NCBI RefSeq assembly: GCF_040939455.1
Contig: NC_134119.1
Span: 9,598,501-9,662,500 of the forward strand
From: Microcebus murinus
Taxonomy: Eukaryota; Chordata; Mammalia; Primates; Cheirogaleidae
DNA: 64,000 bases
Reading direction: 5' to 3'
Under the pieces are notes generated by a model that was not told the DNA's origin, made no database searches, and was given only the letters and a program-made list of their open reading frames with translations. Positions 39,960-52,005 of the stretch are shown one piece after another (position 1 is the stretch's first letter; every line of letters starts with the position of its first letter). The translations under genes were made by a program, and so were the position numbers.

Positions 39960-40040
39960 CTGTGGACTCAGCTGGGCCTCAGCTTCCTCATCTGTAAAAT
40001 AACTGGGCTGGTGGCAAGATGATAGTTCTGATACTTTGTA
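39960..40040 (+). mobile_element. MIR scrap
   Basis: GGGCCTCAGCTTCCTCATCTG and TAAAATAACTGGGCTGG are a short MIR core. Confidence 0.65.
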
Positions 40041-40079
40041 AGTCCGTCAGGTGCAGTTTTTACTTAAATAGATTGTACA

Positions 40080-40430
40080 TTAACTTGCTGCAAAATTCAA
40101 AAAATGCAAAAGAGTAGACTATAAAAAAATGAATTTTTCTTTCCTCATCTCCCATCCAGTTTGCCTCCCTAAAGCCAACTGGTTAACTGTTTTCTTGGCT
40201 GTCCTTCCAGAGCAGTTCCTTGCATACGTAACACACATACATGTAACCTTAAACGTGGTAAATACCGTAACACCAGTTCGCACCTTGCTGTTTCACTCAC
40301 CTGCGTGTGACAGAGGGCATCTGTATCAGCCTATAAAATACCTCTTCATTCTTTCCATGGCTGCATAAAATCCTCCAGTGTGGCTGTTCCATAGTCTCTC
40401 TGACCAGTCTGCTATTGCTGGACAAGCAAC
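40080..40430 (-). mobile_element. L1M 3' UTR fragment, antisense
   Basis: Contains AAGCCAACTGGTTAACTGTT, GTCCTTCCAGAGCAGTTCCT, CCATGGCTGCATAAAATCCT and TCTCTCTGACCAGTCTGCTA. Confidence 0.72.
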
Positions 40431-40515
40431 TTGGCAATATTGGCCAAAATGTACCATGCATATTTGACTCTGACCCAGCCATCCACTTCTAGGAATTGAT
40501 CCAGCAGGTATTGTC
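40431..40515 (+). mobile_element. L1M 3'-region scrap, sense
   Basis: GACCCAGCCATCCACTTCTA then GGAATTGATCC is the sense L1 3'-region phrase, opposite in direction to the preceding piece. Confidence 0.55.
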
Positions 40516-40634
40516 ACTGGTACGACAAAATTATATACCAAGTTTATAATTTTCAGTAATATTTATTATGTAATTAAATACATGGTGAAGTCTTAAATAT
40601 TTTAAGGCAACAGAAAAATATTTTATGAGAGATG

Positions 40635-40850
40635 AGAAACAGAATAGCACAGTGTTTAAGAAGGAAGCTTCCAAAATAATCTAGATTTGAACACCAGCTT
40701 TAAGACCTCCTGGGGTAAGCTACTTTCCCTCTGTGAGCCTCAGTCTGTTCATCTGTGGAATGGACACAGTCGCCATGCCCACCTCATAGGGTCATAGTGG
40801 GGGTTAAAATATTAAGCACTCAATGATTGGTAGCTGCTATTATTATTATG
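40635..40850 (+). mobile_element. MIR SINE
   Basis: Contains AGCACAGTGTTTAAGAAGGA, CCTCAGTCTGTTCATCTGTG and CACCTCATAGGGTCATAGTG. Confidence 0.86.
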
Positions 40851-42169
40851 CTTCGTTATCGTTATAACGACTATCATTATTGTTACTCTACTTTTATCTT
40901 TGTTTTGGATAAAGGATACCTGGTGGGTTCTCTGATATGGCAGAGAGCCAAAATCCTGAAAGGAGGAACGCACCCTTCCACAACATCCTGGGGCGTTAGA
41001 AATCCTCACCTTTTCCTCTAAAAATACGAACATGTATAATGCGTCACATGTTCACAGCCTCTGGTTTTTGAGCTGCCCCGTCTATGTCCTCCGAGTTTCC
41101 TAAGAGGTCAAACGACCTCCAGATTTCATTTAAGTTTTCTATTATTGTCCTCTGAAAGGGACAATGGAGCTCTTGTTTGAACAGCTTTGGTGAGCCCACA
41201 GGAAAAATTGGTCATTATAGGGAACACAAAAGATTCGCTTTCCATACATTAGTTTGTCAATTGCTTTCTTAATGCAAAGTTGGGTAGGAGAGTGTAACAG
41301 TGAGAGAAGAAAAAAAAAACAAGATTATTTTGTGTCCACAGCTAGATGTCAATATTTGACAGGAATAAATGGAATTTCATATCACATCTTCGCAAACATA
41401 AAGATTGTGCAAGTAAGAAATCCCAAGTTTTCCGTTCTCCCTTTCCACTGGCCTTTACCCATCACTGTGCCGTGTTATGTTTGTTCGGTCAACAGAGAGA
41501 GAATTGAGGGAGAAATACAAAGAATTGATTTTGGTGAAATTCTACTCTTCTCCCCTCAAAATAAAACATTCACAACAAAATGAGAAATCACGTGGATTAA
41601 ATCTGGAAAGCCCAGGTAAAAAGCCCCAGTGCTGTGGAAGTAGTTTGTTTTCTAATAGGCTTAAGTATATAGTTTTTGGTTTTATCAGCTTTTATATCAA
41701 AAAGAATTATGCATGAAAAGTTGTGGTTTTATATTTCTATTTAAAAAATAGACAGGAAAAAAATGCTGACAGATGCCTTATCTCTTCGGGAGAATAATTG
41801 TTCAAATTAATCCACTTTAGTGGCTGAAATTCTATAAAAGGGAAAAATGTTTCATTGGGACTTTATCTTAACAATGAAAATGAAAGCTACATATATAAGT
41901 TTGTTTTATGTTGTTCTTAACCAAATGCGGGTTATAATGACAGCTATGCATTAATTCTGAGGATGTCTTTTAAGAATGAATAAAGTGTTGTTTGTTCTTT
42001 TGTTTGGGGGATTAGCTAATTTCCTGAACAAAATTGTACGCCAGTATGGTAGGATACTCTCCACTTTATATTTAACTTTGTGCTGGATCATAAACTCAGT
42101 TTTGAAAACAATATTTTTAAAAATACTGTCTTAAGTTTTCCTGAGGGAATCTTGTAATCTTTTCACATT
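40851..42169. other. Repeat-poor single-copy tract
   Basis: AT-rich, without recognisable repeats or coding domains. The 109-codon frame 41254-41583 is not supported. Confidence 0.42.
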
Positions 42170-42425
42170 GAAACTTTCTTTCTTTCTGTTTTTTTGTTTT
42201 AACTATATAATGGGAAATTTCAAATACATACAAAAGTAGACAGACAAGTATATGGGTCCCATGCACACCTCACTCACTTCAACAATGACCAACTCATTCC
42301 AATCTTACTCAGCTCTCTGCGACCCAATTTCCACCCTATTCCCATATTACTTGAAAAAAAAAAAAAACCAGACATTATATCATTTTCTCTGTACACATTT
42401 CAGTGTATGTCTCTAAAAGAAAATA
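42170..42425 (-). mobile_element. L1M 3' UTR fragment
   Basis: ATGGGAAATTTCAAATACAT, CAACAATGACCAACTCATTC and CAGTGTATGTCTCTAAAAGA are L1M 3' UTR landmarks. An A14 run at about 42354-42367 is a local expansion. Confidence 0.65.
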
Positions 42426-42434
42426 ACTGTTTCT

Positions 42435-42717
42435 TTTTCTTTGTTTGGAGACAGGGTCTCACTCTGTTGCCCAGGCTGGAGTGTAGTGACACAGTCATAG
42501 CTCACTGTAGCCTCAAACTCCTGGGCTCAAGAGATCCTCCTGCCTTAGAGAGTGGCTGGGACTATAGTTATACCATGCCTGGCTGATTTTTAAATTTTCT
42601 GTAGAGACAGTGTCTCACTATTACCCAAGCTGGTCTCAAACTCCTGGCCTCCAGCGATCCTCCTGCCTCAGCCTCCCAAAGTGCTAAGATTACAGGCATG
42701 AGCCCCTATGCCCAGCC
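42435..42717 (-). mobile_element. Old Alu, antisense
   Basis: Antisense dimer with a plain linker (GAGACAGGGTCTCACTCTGT ... GAGCCCCTATGCCCAGCC). Confidence 0.9.
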
Positions 42718-43869
42718 TTTTTTTTTTTTAACTCATGTAGGCATTTGTCATTATAAATTTCCTCTTAGAACTGCTTTTGTTGCATGCCATAAATTTTGGT
42801 ATGTTGCGTTTCCGTTTTCATTTGTCTTAAGATTTTTTTTTAGTTCTTTTTTGATTTCTTCTTTGATCCATTGGTTGTTCAGGAGTGTGTTGTTTAATTT
42901 TCACGTATTTGTGAATTTTCTAGTCTTCCTCCTGTTAATTGATTTCCAATTTCATACCATTGTGGTTGGTAAAGATACTTGATATTATTTCACTCTTCTT
43001 AAATTTGTTAAGACTTGTTTTGTGGCCTCACCTATGATTTATCCTGAACAATGTTCTGTGTATACCTGAGAAGAATGTGCATTCTGCTGCCACTGGTGGA
43101 ACGCTTTGTTATGTCTGTTAGATCCATTTGGTCTAAAGTGTAATTCAAGCTTAATGTTTGCTTATTGATTTTGTTGTCTGAGTGAACTATCCATTATTGA
43201 AAATGGAATATTGAGGTCCCCTATTGTTATTGTATTGCTGTCCATGTCTCCCTTCAGATCTGTTAATTCTTGCTTTATATATGTAGGTGCTCCAGTGTTG
43301 GGTGCATATATATTTACAGTTTTTATATCTGCTTAATGAATTGACCTCTTTATTATTATATGATGACCTCTTTCTTTCTTGTGAAAGTTTTTACTCAAAG
43401 TCTATTTTCTTTGATATAAGTATAGCTACCCCTGCTCTCTTTTGGTTTCCTTTTCCATGGAATGTCTTTTCTCATACCCTCAATTTCATCGTGTATATAT
43501 ATTTAAAGCTGTAGTGAGTCTCTTGCAGGAAACATATGGTTGAATCTTATTTTTTTTCATCTAGTCACTCTATGTCTTTTGACTCGAGAATTTAAACTGT
43601 TTACATTTAAAGTAATTATTAATAAGTAAGAACTTATTGATCACCATTGTTTTCTCCTGTTTGTAGTTCCATTTTTCTTTCCTTCCTCTTTTGCTGTCTT
43701 ATTTTGTGATCTGATAATTTTCTGTAGTGGTATCTTTCATTGCCTCTCTCCTTCTGTTTTGTGAATCTTCTATGGGTTTTGCTTTACCATGAGTCTTACG
43801 TAACACAATGGAGAATTATAAAAGCCTATTTTAAGCAGATAACTTTATTTTTTAATTTTTATTTGTTTT

Positions 43870-44010
43870 ATTCATTTATTTATTTAGAGGCAGAGTCTCA
43901 CTCTGTTGCCCAGACTAGAGTGCTGTGGCATTAGCCTAGCTCACAGCAATGTCAAACTCCTGGGCTTAAGCGATCCTCCTGCCTCAGCCTCCCAAGTAGC
44001 TGGGACTATA
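43870..44010 (-). mobile_element. Partial Alu (right arm), antisense
   Basis: Poly(T)/TTTA lead, then GAGGCAGAGTCTCACTCTGT to CTGGGACTATAG. Only the 3' monomer is present, inside the ancient L1. Confidence 0.85.
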
Positions 44011-44376
44011 GCTACTCCTTCATTTCTAAGAAAAAACTTTGGTGGGTAAAGTGTTCTTGGTTGGCAGGATTTCTGTTTTTTCTTTCTTTCAGCATTTTGA
44101 TTGTATCATCCCACTTTCTCCTGGCCTAAAGGATTTCTTCTGAGAAATTTGTTAATAATCTTATAAAGGGTCCCTTGTATATGACAATTCACTTTTTCTC
44201 TTGCTACTTTCAAATTCTCTGTCTTTAGTTTCAACAGTTTGATAATATTATATCTTAGTGAAGTCCTCTTTGTGCTGGACCTGTTTGGAGACTTTTGAGC
44301 TTCATGTGCCTAGATGTTCATATCTTTTCCCAGATTTTGGACATGTATAGCCATTATTTTTTAAAATAAGCTTTCA

Positions 44377-44708
44377 GGCCAGGCGTGGTGGCTCACACCT
44401 GTAATCCTAGCTCTCTGAGGCCAAGACGGGCGGATTGCTCAAGGTCAGGAGTTTGAAACCAGCCTGAGCAAGAGCGAGACCTCATCTCTACTATAAATAG
44501 AAATAAATTAATTGGCCAACTAATATATATACAAAAAATTAGCCGGGCATGGTGGCGTATGCCTGTAGTCCCAGCTACTCGGGAGGCTGAGGCAGGAGGA
44601 TCACTTGAGCCCAGGAGTTTGAGGTTGCTGTGAGCTAGGCTGATGCCACGGCACTCACTCTAGCCTGGGCAACAAGTGAGACTCTGTCTCAAAAAAAAAA
44701 AAAATAAA
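44377..44708 (+). mobile_element. Lemur-type Alu with 14-bp TSD
   Basis: Full dimer with ATTAATTGGCCAACTAATA. TSD AAAATAAGCTTTCA at 44363-44376 and 44709-44722, inside the ancient L1. Confidence 0.95.
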
Positions 44709-45239
44709 AAAATAAGCTTTCAACTCCTTTCTCTTTTCTCCCTCTGCAACTCCCATTAAGCATATATTAGTTCTCTTGATGGTATCCCTTAAGTATTTAA
44801 GAAAGCTTAAATCCCAGAAGCTTTCTTCATTTCATTTTTATTCTTTCTTCTCACTCTTCTAACTAGATAATTTCCAATGACTGGTTTTAGAATTCATAGA
44901 TTTTTTTCTTCTGCTTGAGCAAGTCTGCTGTTGATTTTCTCTATTCCATTTTTCATTACATTCCTTATGTATTCTTTAGCTCCAGAATGCCTATTTACTT
45001 CTTTGTCTGTGATTTCTTTCTTTTTGTTGAACGTCTTTTTTTGTTCCTATTTCACAGAGTTATCTGTGTTCTCTTGTAGTTACTGAGCCTTCCCTAAGAC
45101 AATTATTTTGAATTCTTTGTTAGACAATTTGTAAATCTCCATTTCTTTGGGGTTAGTTACTAGAGCTTTATTAGTTTATTTTGGCGGTGCCATTTTTACC
45201 TGATTCTTGATGATCTGGGTAGCCTTGTGTTGATATATG

Positions 45240-46010
45240 TGCCTTGGAAGGAGAAAACTTCTCTACCTGTCTTCACAGGCTGGTTTTGGCAAGTGAAGAC
45301 CTGGTCTTTGAACTGATTAGATGGACTGCCTCCAAGACCATGGTCAAGCAGGGCTGGAGCTGGGTCATGTGGCTGTTGCTGGATGCCCAGATGCCAGGCC
45401 TGTTACTGGGGACACAGGCAGACATGGTTCCTGCCAGAACCTCAGATGGACAGGACTGCCTCTGGGACCATTATAAAGCAATGCTGGAGCTAGGTCACAG
45501 GGCCACTTTCAGGTCTGCAGTCAAGTTCACAGACAGTGGGCCTGCTATTCAGGGCATAGATAGATATGGCTCCCACTGGGTATCTGAGCAGGCTCCTGCA
45601 AGGTCCCTGGACAGGTCCTTGGGGAGGGGGAGGACTTCCTCTGAACTGTGTTAAATTAGGGCTGGAGCCAGATCACAGGGCTCCCTCAGGATCTGTAGTC
45701 AGAGCTAAGGTTGGCGGGCCAATAACAGGGGGCATGGATGGGCATGTCTCCTCGTAAGTGCCTGTGTGGGCAGAACTGACTCCAGACCAGTGGCAGAGCT
45801 TGGCTGGAGCCAAGTCACAGGGCCACTTCAGAACCCACAGTCAGGGACAGCAAGCCTGTTACCAGGGGCAGGGACAGGTATGGCTCCTCCCAACTCCCTT
45901 AGCTAATGGGGCTGGTTGCAAGACTATAGCTAAGTAGGGATAGAGCTGAGTCCAGCTGGAGACAGGGCTGCTTTTAGTCTGCAGCCAGGTTTACGTTTAG
46001 CAGACCTGCC
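45240..46010 (-). repeat. Degenerate tandem monomers in the L1 5' region
   Basis: The phrase GGCTGGAGC(T/C)..GTCACAGGGCC recurs at about 45352, 45482, 45660, 45802 and 45938. Spacings are 130, 178, 142 and 136 bp. Linked phrases (GACTGCCTC / GACTTCCTC / CTGACTCC; CCTGTTACTGGGG / CCTGTTACCAGGG) keep the same order. This is about five diverged copies of a roughly 135-bp unit, one of them lengthened. Confidence 0.78.
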
Positions 46011-46255
46011 ACTGTGCCTCAGGCTTGCCTTCTCCAAGCAGCTCTTCTCAGTCTTGGGCTTTAGTGGGCTTTCACAACCTTATACCTGGATCCTGAAGCT
46101 CCCGCAAGGGCATTTTGCTCATGGATGGCTGCTAGATCTTTGTTTGCTCGTGAGGCGTAGGCTGGGGACCTCCTATTCCACCCTCTTGCTGGTACCACTC
46201 TTCAAGGAGCCATTCTGTATCATTTTAAGTGACCTCCATCTCTTAAGGTCACCTT

Positions 46256-46968
46256 TTTGTATTCATGGACATATTTCTATTGAAGTGAAAGGGGGTGAAG
46301 AAAAATATGCCACTGAATCACAAATGTTGGTTTTTCCCTCCACTTATTTAACTTGTTCACTTGACAAAAATAAAAAATCTAAACAAAAATGAAAAGAGGT
46401 ATTTGATTCTTAATCACAAAAGAAACAAGCTTTGACAGGGAGTTTGACTTATACTGTTAAGAGATTTAGATACTAAAAGAAAATAATTGGTTCTAATTAA
46501 AGATGGATAATTATAATTACATTTATCCAACAGCTTTTTGCTGCTCCTATTGTTTCTAAAAGTTTTCCACCGTTTTTGATCCTAGATGATGGGGAGAGGA
46601 GAAAATGGAGTTGTGTCCTATTCTAGCAAAAACCTGCAAGTTTGTGAGTGACCAGGGTATGCTCCCAACCAATTTCAGAGCCCAAAGCCTTATGGTCAAG
46701 TCAGAACAGGCGCTCCTAAAATTGAAGTTCCTTAATACTCTTATCAAATGTCACTAATTTCCTAAGAAATTCTCATTTTAACTTCTATTTAAATCCAAAA
46801 ACAAAGGGGGAAAGTGCAACTTTGTGTGTGTGTGTTATCAGTTTCCAAAATGCCGGAACACACTCAAACTCTCCAGGACGTCTTGCTCTCATTGATTGTT
46901 TGCAGTTACTACCGTCCCCTGGGTACGCCTCATACAAAGGGAATATCCGAGGCCCCATAAAGCTGGAC
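46256..46968. other. Unique sequence
   Basis: No repeat or gene recognised between the L1 and the next Alu; a short GT run lies near 46825. Confidence 0.42.
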
Positions 46969-46980
46969 AAGAAGTTTTCT

Positions 46981-47319
46981 GTGGGCTAGGCGCGGCAGCT
47001 CACGCCTGTAACCCTAGCACTCTGGGAGGCCGAGGCAGGCGGATTGCTCAAGGTCAGGAGTTCGAAACCAGCCTGAGCAAGAGCGAGACCCCGTCTCTAC
47101 TATAAATAGAAAGAAATTAACTGGCCAACTAATATATAGAAAAAATTAGCCGGGCATGGTGGCACATGCCTATAGTCCCAGCTACTCGGGAGGCTGAGGC
47201 AGGAGGATCGCTTGTGCCCAGGAGTCTGAGGTTGCTGTGAGCTAGGCTGACGCCACAGCACTCACTCTAGCCTGGACAACAGAGTGAGACTCTGTCTCAA
47301 AAAAAAAAAAAAAAAAAAA
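46981..47319 (+). mobile_element. Lemur-type Alu with 12-bp TSD
   Basis: Full dimer, linker ATTAACTGGCCAACTAATA. Exact TSD AAGAAGTTTTCT at 46969-46980 and 47320-47331. Confidence 0.95.
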
Positions 47320-47419
47320 AAGAAGTTTTCTCTGTATTGACTGTAGCTTTCCCATTGATTCTCTTTATAAAATCAGTTATGTTCCCTTAAAGAGAGTCAG
47401 ATGATAAAATAAAATTTTT

Positions 47420-47545
47420 GAGAAATCATCGCTTTGGAGTCACACATACCTGGCTTAGAGCCCCACTGCTACTAATGGCGTGATGTTTACTGTGCCACTT
47501 CCCTGCCTCAACCTCAAGTCCTTTATCCAAAGGGGTAATGACTGA
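47420..47545 (+). mobile_element. MIR fragment
   Basis: CTTTGGAGTCACACATACCT, GAGCCCCACTGCTACTAATG and CTCAAGTCCTTTATCCAAAG. Confidence 0.7.
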
Positions 47546-47756
47546 ACTTATTGCCAACCGCTACTCCAGAATTGATATATAGAAAGCGCTTGGTGGCTGC
47601 AGGCTGCTTGAGGGAGAGGTAGGGAGTAGTAGGGGACTTGTTGTGAAACTGTGTTTCCATAATAAGCTCTCTCTTTATACTTAAATTGTAGGTATATTTG
47701 GGTGGCTTGTGGGAGGATCAAGTGGGGAAAGGCTGATAGAAATAGGCGGAAATGTT

Positions 47757-48056
47757 AGCTGGGCTTGATGGCTTATGCCTCTAATCCCAGCACTCTGGGA
47801 GGCCGAGGCAGGAGGATCGCTTGAGGTCAGGAGTTCAAGACCAGCCTCAGCAAGAGCGAGACCCTGACTCTACTTAAAAAAATGGAAAAAATTAGCCGGG
47901 CATGGTGGCACATGCCTGTAGTCCCAGCTACCCAGGAGGCTGAGACAGGAGGATCACTTGAGCCCAGGAGTTTGAGGTTGCTGTGAGCTAGGCTGACGCC
48001 ACTGCACTCTAGCCCAGGCAACAGAGCGAGACTCTGTCTTCAAAAAAAAGAAAAAA
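47757..48056 (+). mobile_element. Alu dimer with 18-bp TSD
   Basis: Dimer with a short plain linker. TSD of 18 bp with one mismatch (GAAATAGG(C/G)GGAAATGTT) at 47739-47756 and 48057-48074. The 5' bases are TTAGCTGGGCTTGATGG-like, slightly eroded. Confidence 0.93.
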
Positions 48057-48119
48057 GAAATAGGGGGAAATGTTGTGACCACCATATTAGCCACCACTCT
48101 TAGCCACCCCTTGACACCG

Positions 48120-48200
48120 TGACTGGTTTAGTGGCAATTAAATGAGATGATGTGTACAGATCAACCAGCACATGATGATAAACAGTAGCTATCATTATTT
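48120..48200 (+). mobile_element. MIR 3' end scrap
   Basis: AATTAAATGAGATGATGTGT and AACAGTAGCTATCATTATTT resemble the MIR tail. Confidence 0.6.
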
Positions 48201-48229
48201 TTTATGGCACATTGCCTATTATATCGTAT

Positions 48230-49400
48230 ATACAAATTAAGAATGCCAGGTACAAATTTGTGTGGGCATGTGTATAAATTGTCTTAAAAATTTTACATGG
48301 TTCAAAATCAAAAAACATACAAGGTACATAAGAGAATGAAGTCTCCCTGCCACCTATGTCCCTAGAAGCACCAATCTCTGGTCTGTGCCTCCAGAGATAT
48401 TTTATACATATACAATTTAATAGATATATGTTTTTTTGATATGCAAATAGTAGCATATAATTTCTGCACATATAAACAATATATCTTGAAGTTCATTTCA
48501 TGTCAGCATATAAAGAGCCTTCTCATTCTTGCACAGATGATGATAAAAGCCAGTCCTCTATTGAGTGAGGTTGTTTCCAGTCTTTTGCTACTACAAATAA
48601 TGCAGCATTGATGAACCCTTTTCACATAAAAGATTAGGTATTTGCACATATGTGAGATGTCTGCCCGGTAAATTCCTAAAAGCAGACTTACTGGTTTAAT
48701 GGGCACGTATGTGCTTGTGAATGTAATAGGTTGACGTGAAAATGGCCGTTTCACCACATTCTTGCCCACACAGTAAGTTACCATACTTTTTGATTGTTTG
48801 ACATCTAATGGGTGAAATACAGCGGAATCTCAGCATGGCTTATGTTGCATGTGTCTCACTGTGAGGAAGTACGCTCCAAGCCACTGGTGTTCCCTTTCCT
48901 GTGAACTACCATCCACGTCCTTTGTCAGGTTTTCCGTCAGACTCTCTGCCTCATTCTGATTGATTTATAGGAACTGTTTATATATTAGGGAAATCAGTAC
49001 TTTGTTATATGAGTTGCAATTATTTTTCCCCGGTTTCTTTTGACTTTGCCTTATGATAGCTTTTGCCAGGCAAGTATTTTTATAGTTTCTGATTTATGTG
49101 TCTTAGTAAAGAAAAGACCTCTCCCGCTTCAAGATTATCTTTATATTCTCTAATAATTTCTTCTAGTGCTTTTATGATTTTGTTTTTTTATATCTGAATT
49201 TGATTTTTTAAAAATTTTTTTTTAAATCCTTGGATATGATTTGCAATGCAGCACTAATTTCATGTTTCTTCTAGACAGCCGTTACGTTATGCCAATACCA
49301 TTTATTATATAATTCATCTTTCTTCCTACTGATTTGAAAGGCAATCTTTATCATATATGAAATTCCCAAATGCACATGGGTTTATCATATGTGATTTTTA
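48230..49400 (-). mobile_element. L1M 3' UTR, long antisense fragment
   Basis: A colinear run of L1M 3'-UTR landmarks: ATTGAGTGAGGTTGTTTCCA, CGGTAAATTCCTAAAAGCAG, TATAGGAACTGTTTATATAT, TTTCTTCTAGTGCTTTTATG, CAATACCATTTATTATATAA and CTTTATCATATATGAAATTC. Stops in all frames. Confidence 0.78.
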
Positions 49401-50434
49401 AATTATCGTACAAATGAATACGGCCAAGCAGGAGAACGTGTGTGCGCTTTGATATTTGGCTCACAAATATAAAATTGCAGAAGGAAACAGTGACTACTTA
49501 CCAAATCAGAACACACTGAAATAAAAAGTCTTCTATGTTAATTTTAGATGTGTGTGCTTACGTATATACACACATAGCCATACCACGCTCCATTGGATAT
49601 GAGCCCGCCTTGGAAATCTCATTTCTCTTGCCAAGCTGCTACTGAGGAATAGGCATGTGAAGCTATGAAGGGAAGTGGCTGAGAGGGCGTCGGGGAAAGT
49701 TTTCCTCACACTTAAAAGCAGACAACAGGCAGCAGCTTTCCTTTTTGCCTGCGGCCGTGGCCCTCTCCCCGGGACTTCTAGAACCCTGCAGCCATCTTGG
49801 GGCCAGGAGAGGTGGCAGCCTGAGAAAACAAACTGGAATTGGGAGAGAGGGAAGAAGCAAAAACCTGGCGCCCCAATTAACTGACTAAATCACCACCCCT
49901 GGAGACATCCTAACACCAAACTCCTTGAGAGATGGTTAATCAATGACCTTATTGTTCAAGCCCTGCTGAGTTGGGTTTTCCGTTATTTGCAGCTGAAATG
50001 TCCTAACATTCCAGCTTCCCCAAGATACTGAAAAATTCAGAACTTTGTCTTCTCCTTTGCAGAGTTAAACTGACCCTACCCCTCTCTCTCTGAAGTCGCT
50101 GAGTGCGGAGTAGGGTCAGAGGCAACTTCATTAAACTCAGTAGTCAAATAAAATTATAAACACACAGGGTAGCAGCTGTCTCCTTCAACCCCAATATGTG
50201 TTACCATCACATGGCTTCTCAGAGAAAAAGCTATTTGTCTCCTTACAACAAATGGTAGTTCCCTCGTTCTAACATAATATCGTATTATTTTCTTCTTATT
50301 ACTTTAGAGATGAATTGTTCAGAAAATAAGTTAGAAATCACTCCAAGTGCCTTGGAGCTGTTTTGCAGAGACAGGAAATTACTCTATGGAAGATTATAGA
50401 AAGTTAGAGCTAAAAGGAACCTTCAAGAGTCTCT
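49401..50434. other. Repeat-free single-copy tract
   Basis: No repeat recognised. 49640-49900 is GC-richer. No supported gene. Confidence 0.42.
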
Positions 50435-50590
50435 GGAGTGCTGGTTTTCAACCTTGCTGTACTTTGGAGTCATCTGGAGAATTAAAAAAAAAATTCTACT
50501 AACGGCTGAATCCTACCCCCAGAGATTCTGATTTTATTGGCTCAGGGTGTGGTTTAAGCACCAGGATTTTTTTTTAAAGCTCCCCGGGTA
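50435..50590. mobile_element. MER5-like hAT fossil
   Basis: CTGGTTTTCAACCTTGCTGT, CATCTGGAGAATTAAAAA, CCAGAGATTCTGATTTTATT and AAAGCTCCCCGGG fit MER5A. Confidence 0.8.
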
Positions 50591-50599
50591 CATACCATT

Positions 50600-51080
50600 T
50601 TTTTTTTCATCATAGTTGGCCTCAAATTTTTATTTTGGAAAAATTTTAAATTATATGAATAGTAAAATGAACTGCATATCATCTTTACCTAGAATCACCG
50701 TTTATTGACACCTGGGCCACATTTGCTTTAAACAATTCACTTTTATTATATTTTAGTAACTATTTTGCCCATTTCTAATACATTTATGATAATATAAATG
50801 AATTGCTGTAAATAAAGTGAAACTCTTGCCTTACATGCTTTCCTCCTACCCCCAAAATTTCTTTTTTTTAACAGGTTACACACATTCATACCTTGCCCCA
50901 TGTAAAAGGTATGAAAGTGTTCAGAGTCCTTTCTTCCCTGCCCCAGCCCTGCTGTTTCCCTCCCTGGAAGAAACCCAACCTTATCCATTTCCTGTGTGTC
51001 ATCCTGGAGATATTTTACGTTCTCCTGCCTCCACTCTGGAGCTGAATTTGACCAGATTTCATGTGCTTCTCTAATGCAAG
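50600..51080 (-). mobile_element. L1M 3' UTR fragment
   Basis: GAATAGTAAAATGAACTGCA, CACCGTTTATTGACACCTGG and CATCCTGGAGATATTTTACG are diverged L1M 3' UTR phrases. Confidence 0.62.
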
Positions 51081-51839
51081 ACTACCTGCTATCATTGTTG
51101 TCCTCCAAAGGCATCTACTTCTTTAAAAACCAATTTTAAATGAAAGAATTCTTCCCTGGTGGTTAAAAATTAATCAACTGCAGAAAGGCTAATAATGAAA
51201 AGCAAGACTGCCCCGCCCCACCCCCGGGCCCATTCCTCTGAGGAAACCACTTTTAACTCTTTCTGGTTGTAAATTTTTCTAGCTCTTACTCCCAAAATCT
51301 AAATATGATATTCACACTGCTTGTTGATTATCAACTATAGAATTTAATCTCTTGACTTTAGGGAAGTCATTTCCTCTCCTTCCTCTCTTCCTTCTGACAG
51401 ATACATCATTATTTTTTAATTTGTTATTAAAGTGTCTTTTCTTTCTTTATTAAGGTTCTAAACAGATACAAGATAACTATTTCCTAGCCACCTAGGAGCT
51501 GAGGATGATTAGCACATTGGATGTTCAAATGTTTGGAATCTGCCAAAAGGGTTTGGAAAAACATTGCCTCCTCTTACACTTAAATACTTTGGATAAATAT
51601 ATTAAGTTTAGTTGAGCTATGGTACTAACAATACCAAATCTCAGCAGATTTCATTTCTTCTCTAGGGCTGGAGAGAAGACCGTCTGTGGTCATCAGTGCC
51701 TGTGGATTTATATCGTGGGCTTTCTTGTTCTTCTAGATCGGTAACCCTAGAGGTAAACAAGTCAGAGGAATTGCTATTATGGCCTTAAACCATACTTAAA
51801 TTCATTTGTTCAACAAACACCAGGAAGAGTGAGGAGCTC
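51081..51839. other. Unique sequence
   Basis: No repeat or gene recognised. Confidence 0.4.
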
Positions 51840-52005
51840 ATGATCCCAGGATAAGGGTTATTGTGGAGTGATGAAAATATTTCTGAATTAGGCACAGGTG
51901 ATGGTTGCACAACATTGAGAATGTACTAAGTGCCACTAAATTGTTCATGATAAAATGGTTAATTTTATGCAATAAAAATTTCTCCTCAATTAAAAATAAA
52001 CATGG
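51840..52005 (+). mobile_element. L1 3' end, sense
   Basis: GAGTGATGAAAATATTTCTG, GGTGATGGTTGCACAACATT and GAATGTACTAAGTGCCACTA are the classical L1M 3' terminus, ending in an AATAAAAATTTCTCCTCAAT-like tail. Confidence 0.82.

Larger units (their letters stand above)
42729..46255 (-). mobile_element. Ancient L1: ORF2 N-terminal region through 5' end, antisense
   Basis: The left part is the complement of L1 ORF2. GGTGCTCCAGTGTTGGGTGC gives the NIYAPNTGAP-type endonuclease motif, and GTATAGCTACCCCTGCTCTC gives the AGVAIL region. Both now sit among stops. The right part continues through inter-ORF/ORF1-like sequence (AATAAGCTTTC, CTCCCATTAAGCATATATTA, TTTCTTTGGGGTTAGTTACT) to a GC-richer 5' region at 45240-46255. 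The 3' part is missing at 42729. Two Alus interrupt it. The element is dead and old; the 136-codon plus-strand frame in its 5' region is incidental. Confidence 0.82.

Noticed and set aside
42340..42380. A14 run in L1M sequence as an insertion tail
   Set aside because: The surrounding text is colinear with an L1M 3' UTR that already has an A-rich stretch there.
45244..45654. 136-codon frame as a gene
   Set aside because: It lies in the antisense 5' region of an ancient L1 and follows the tandem monomers; no independent support.
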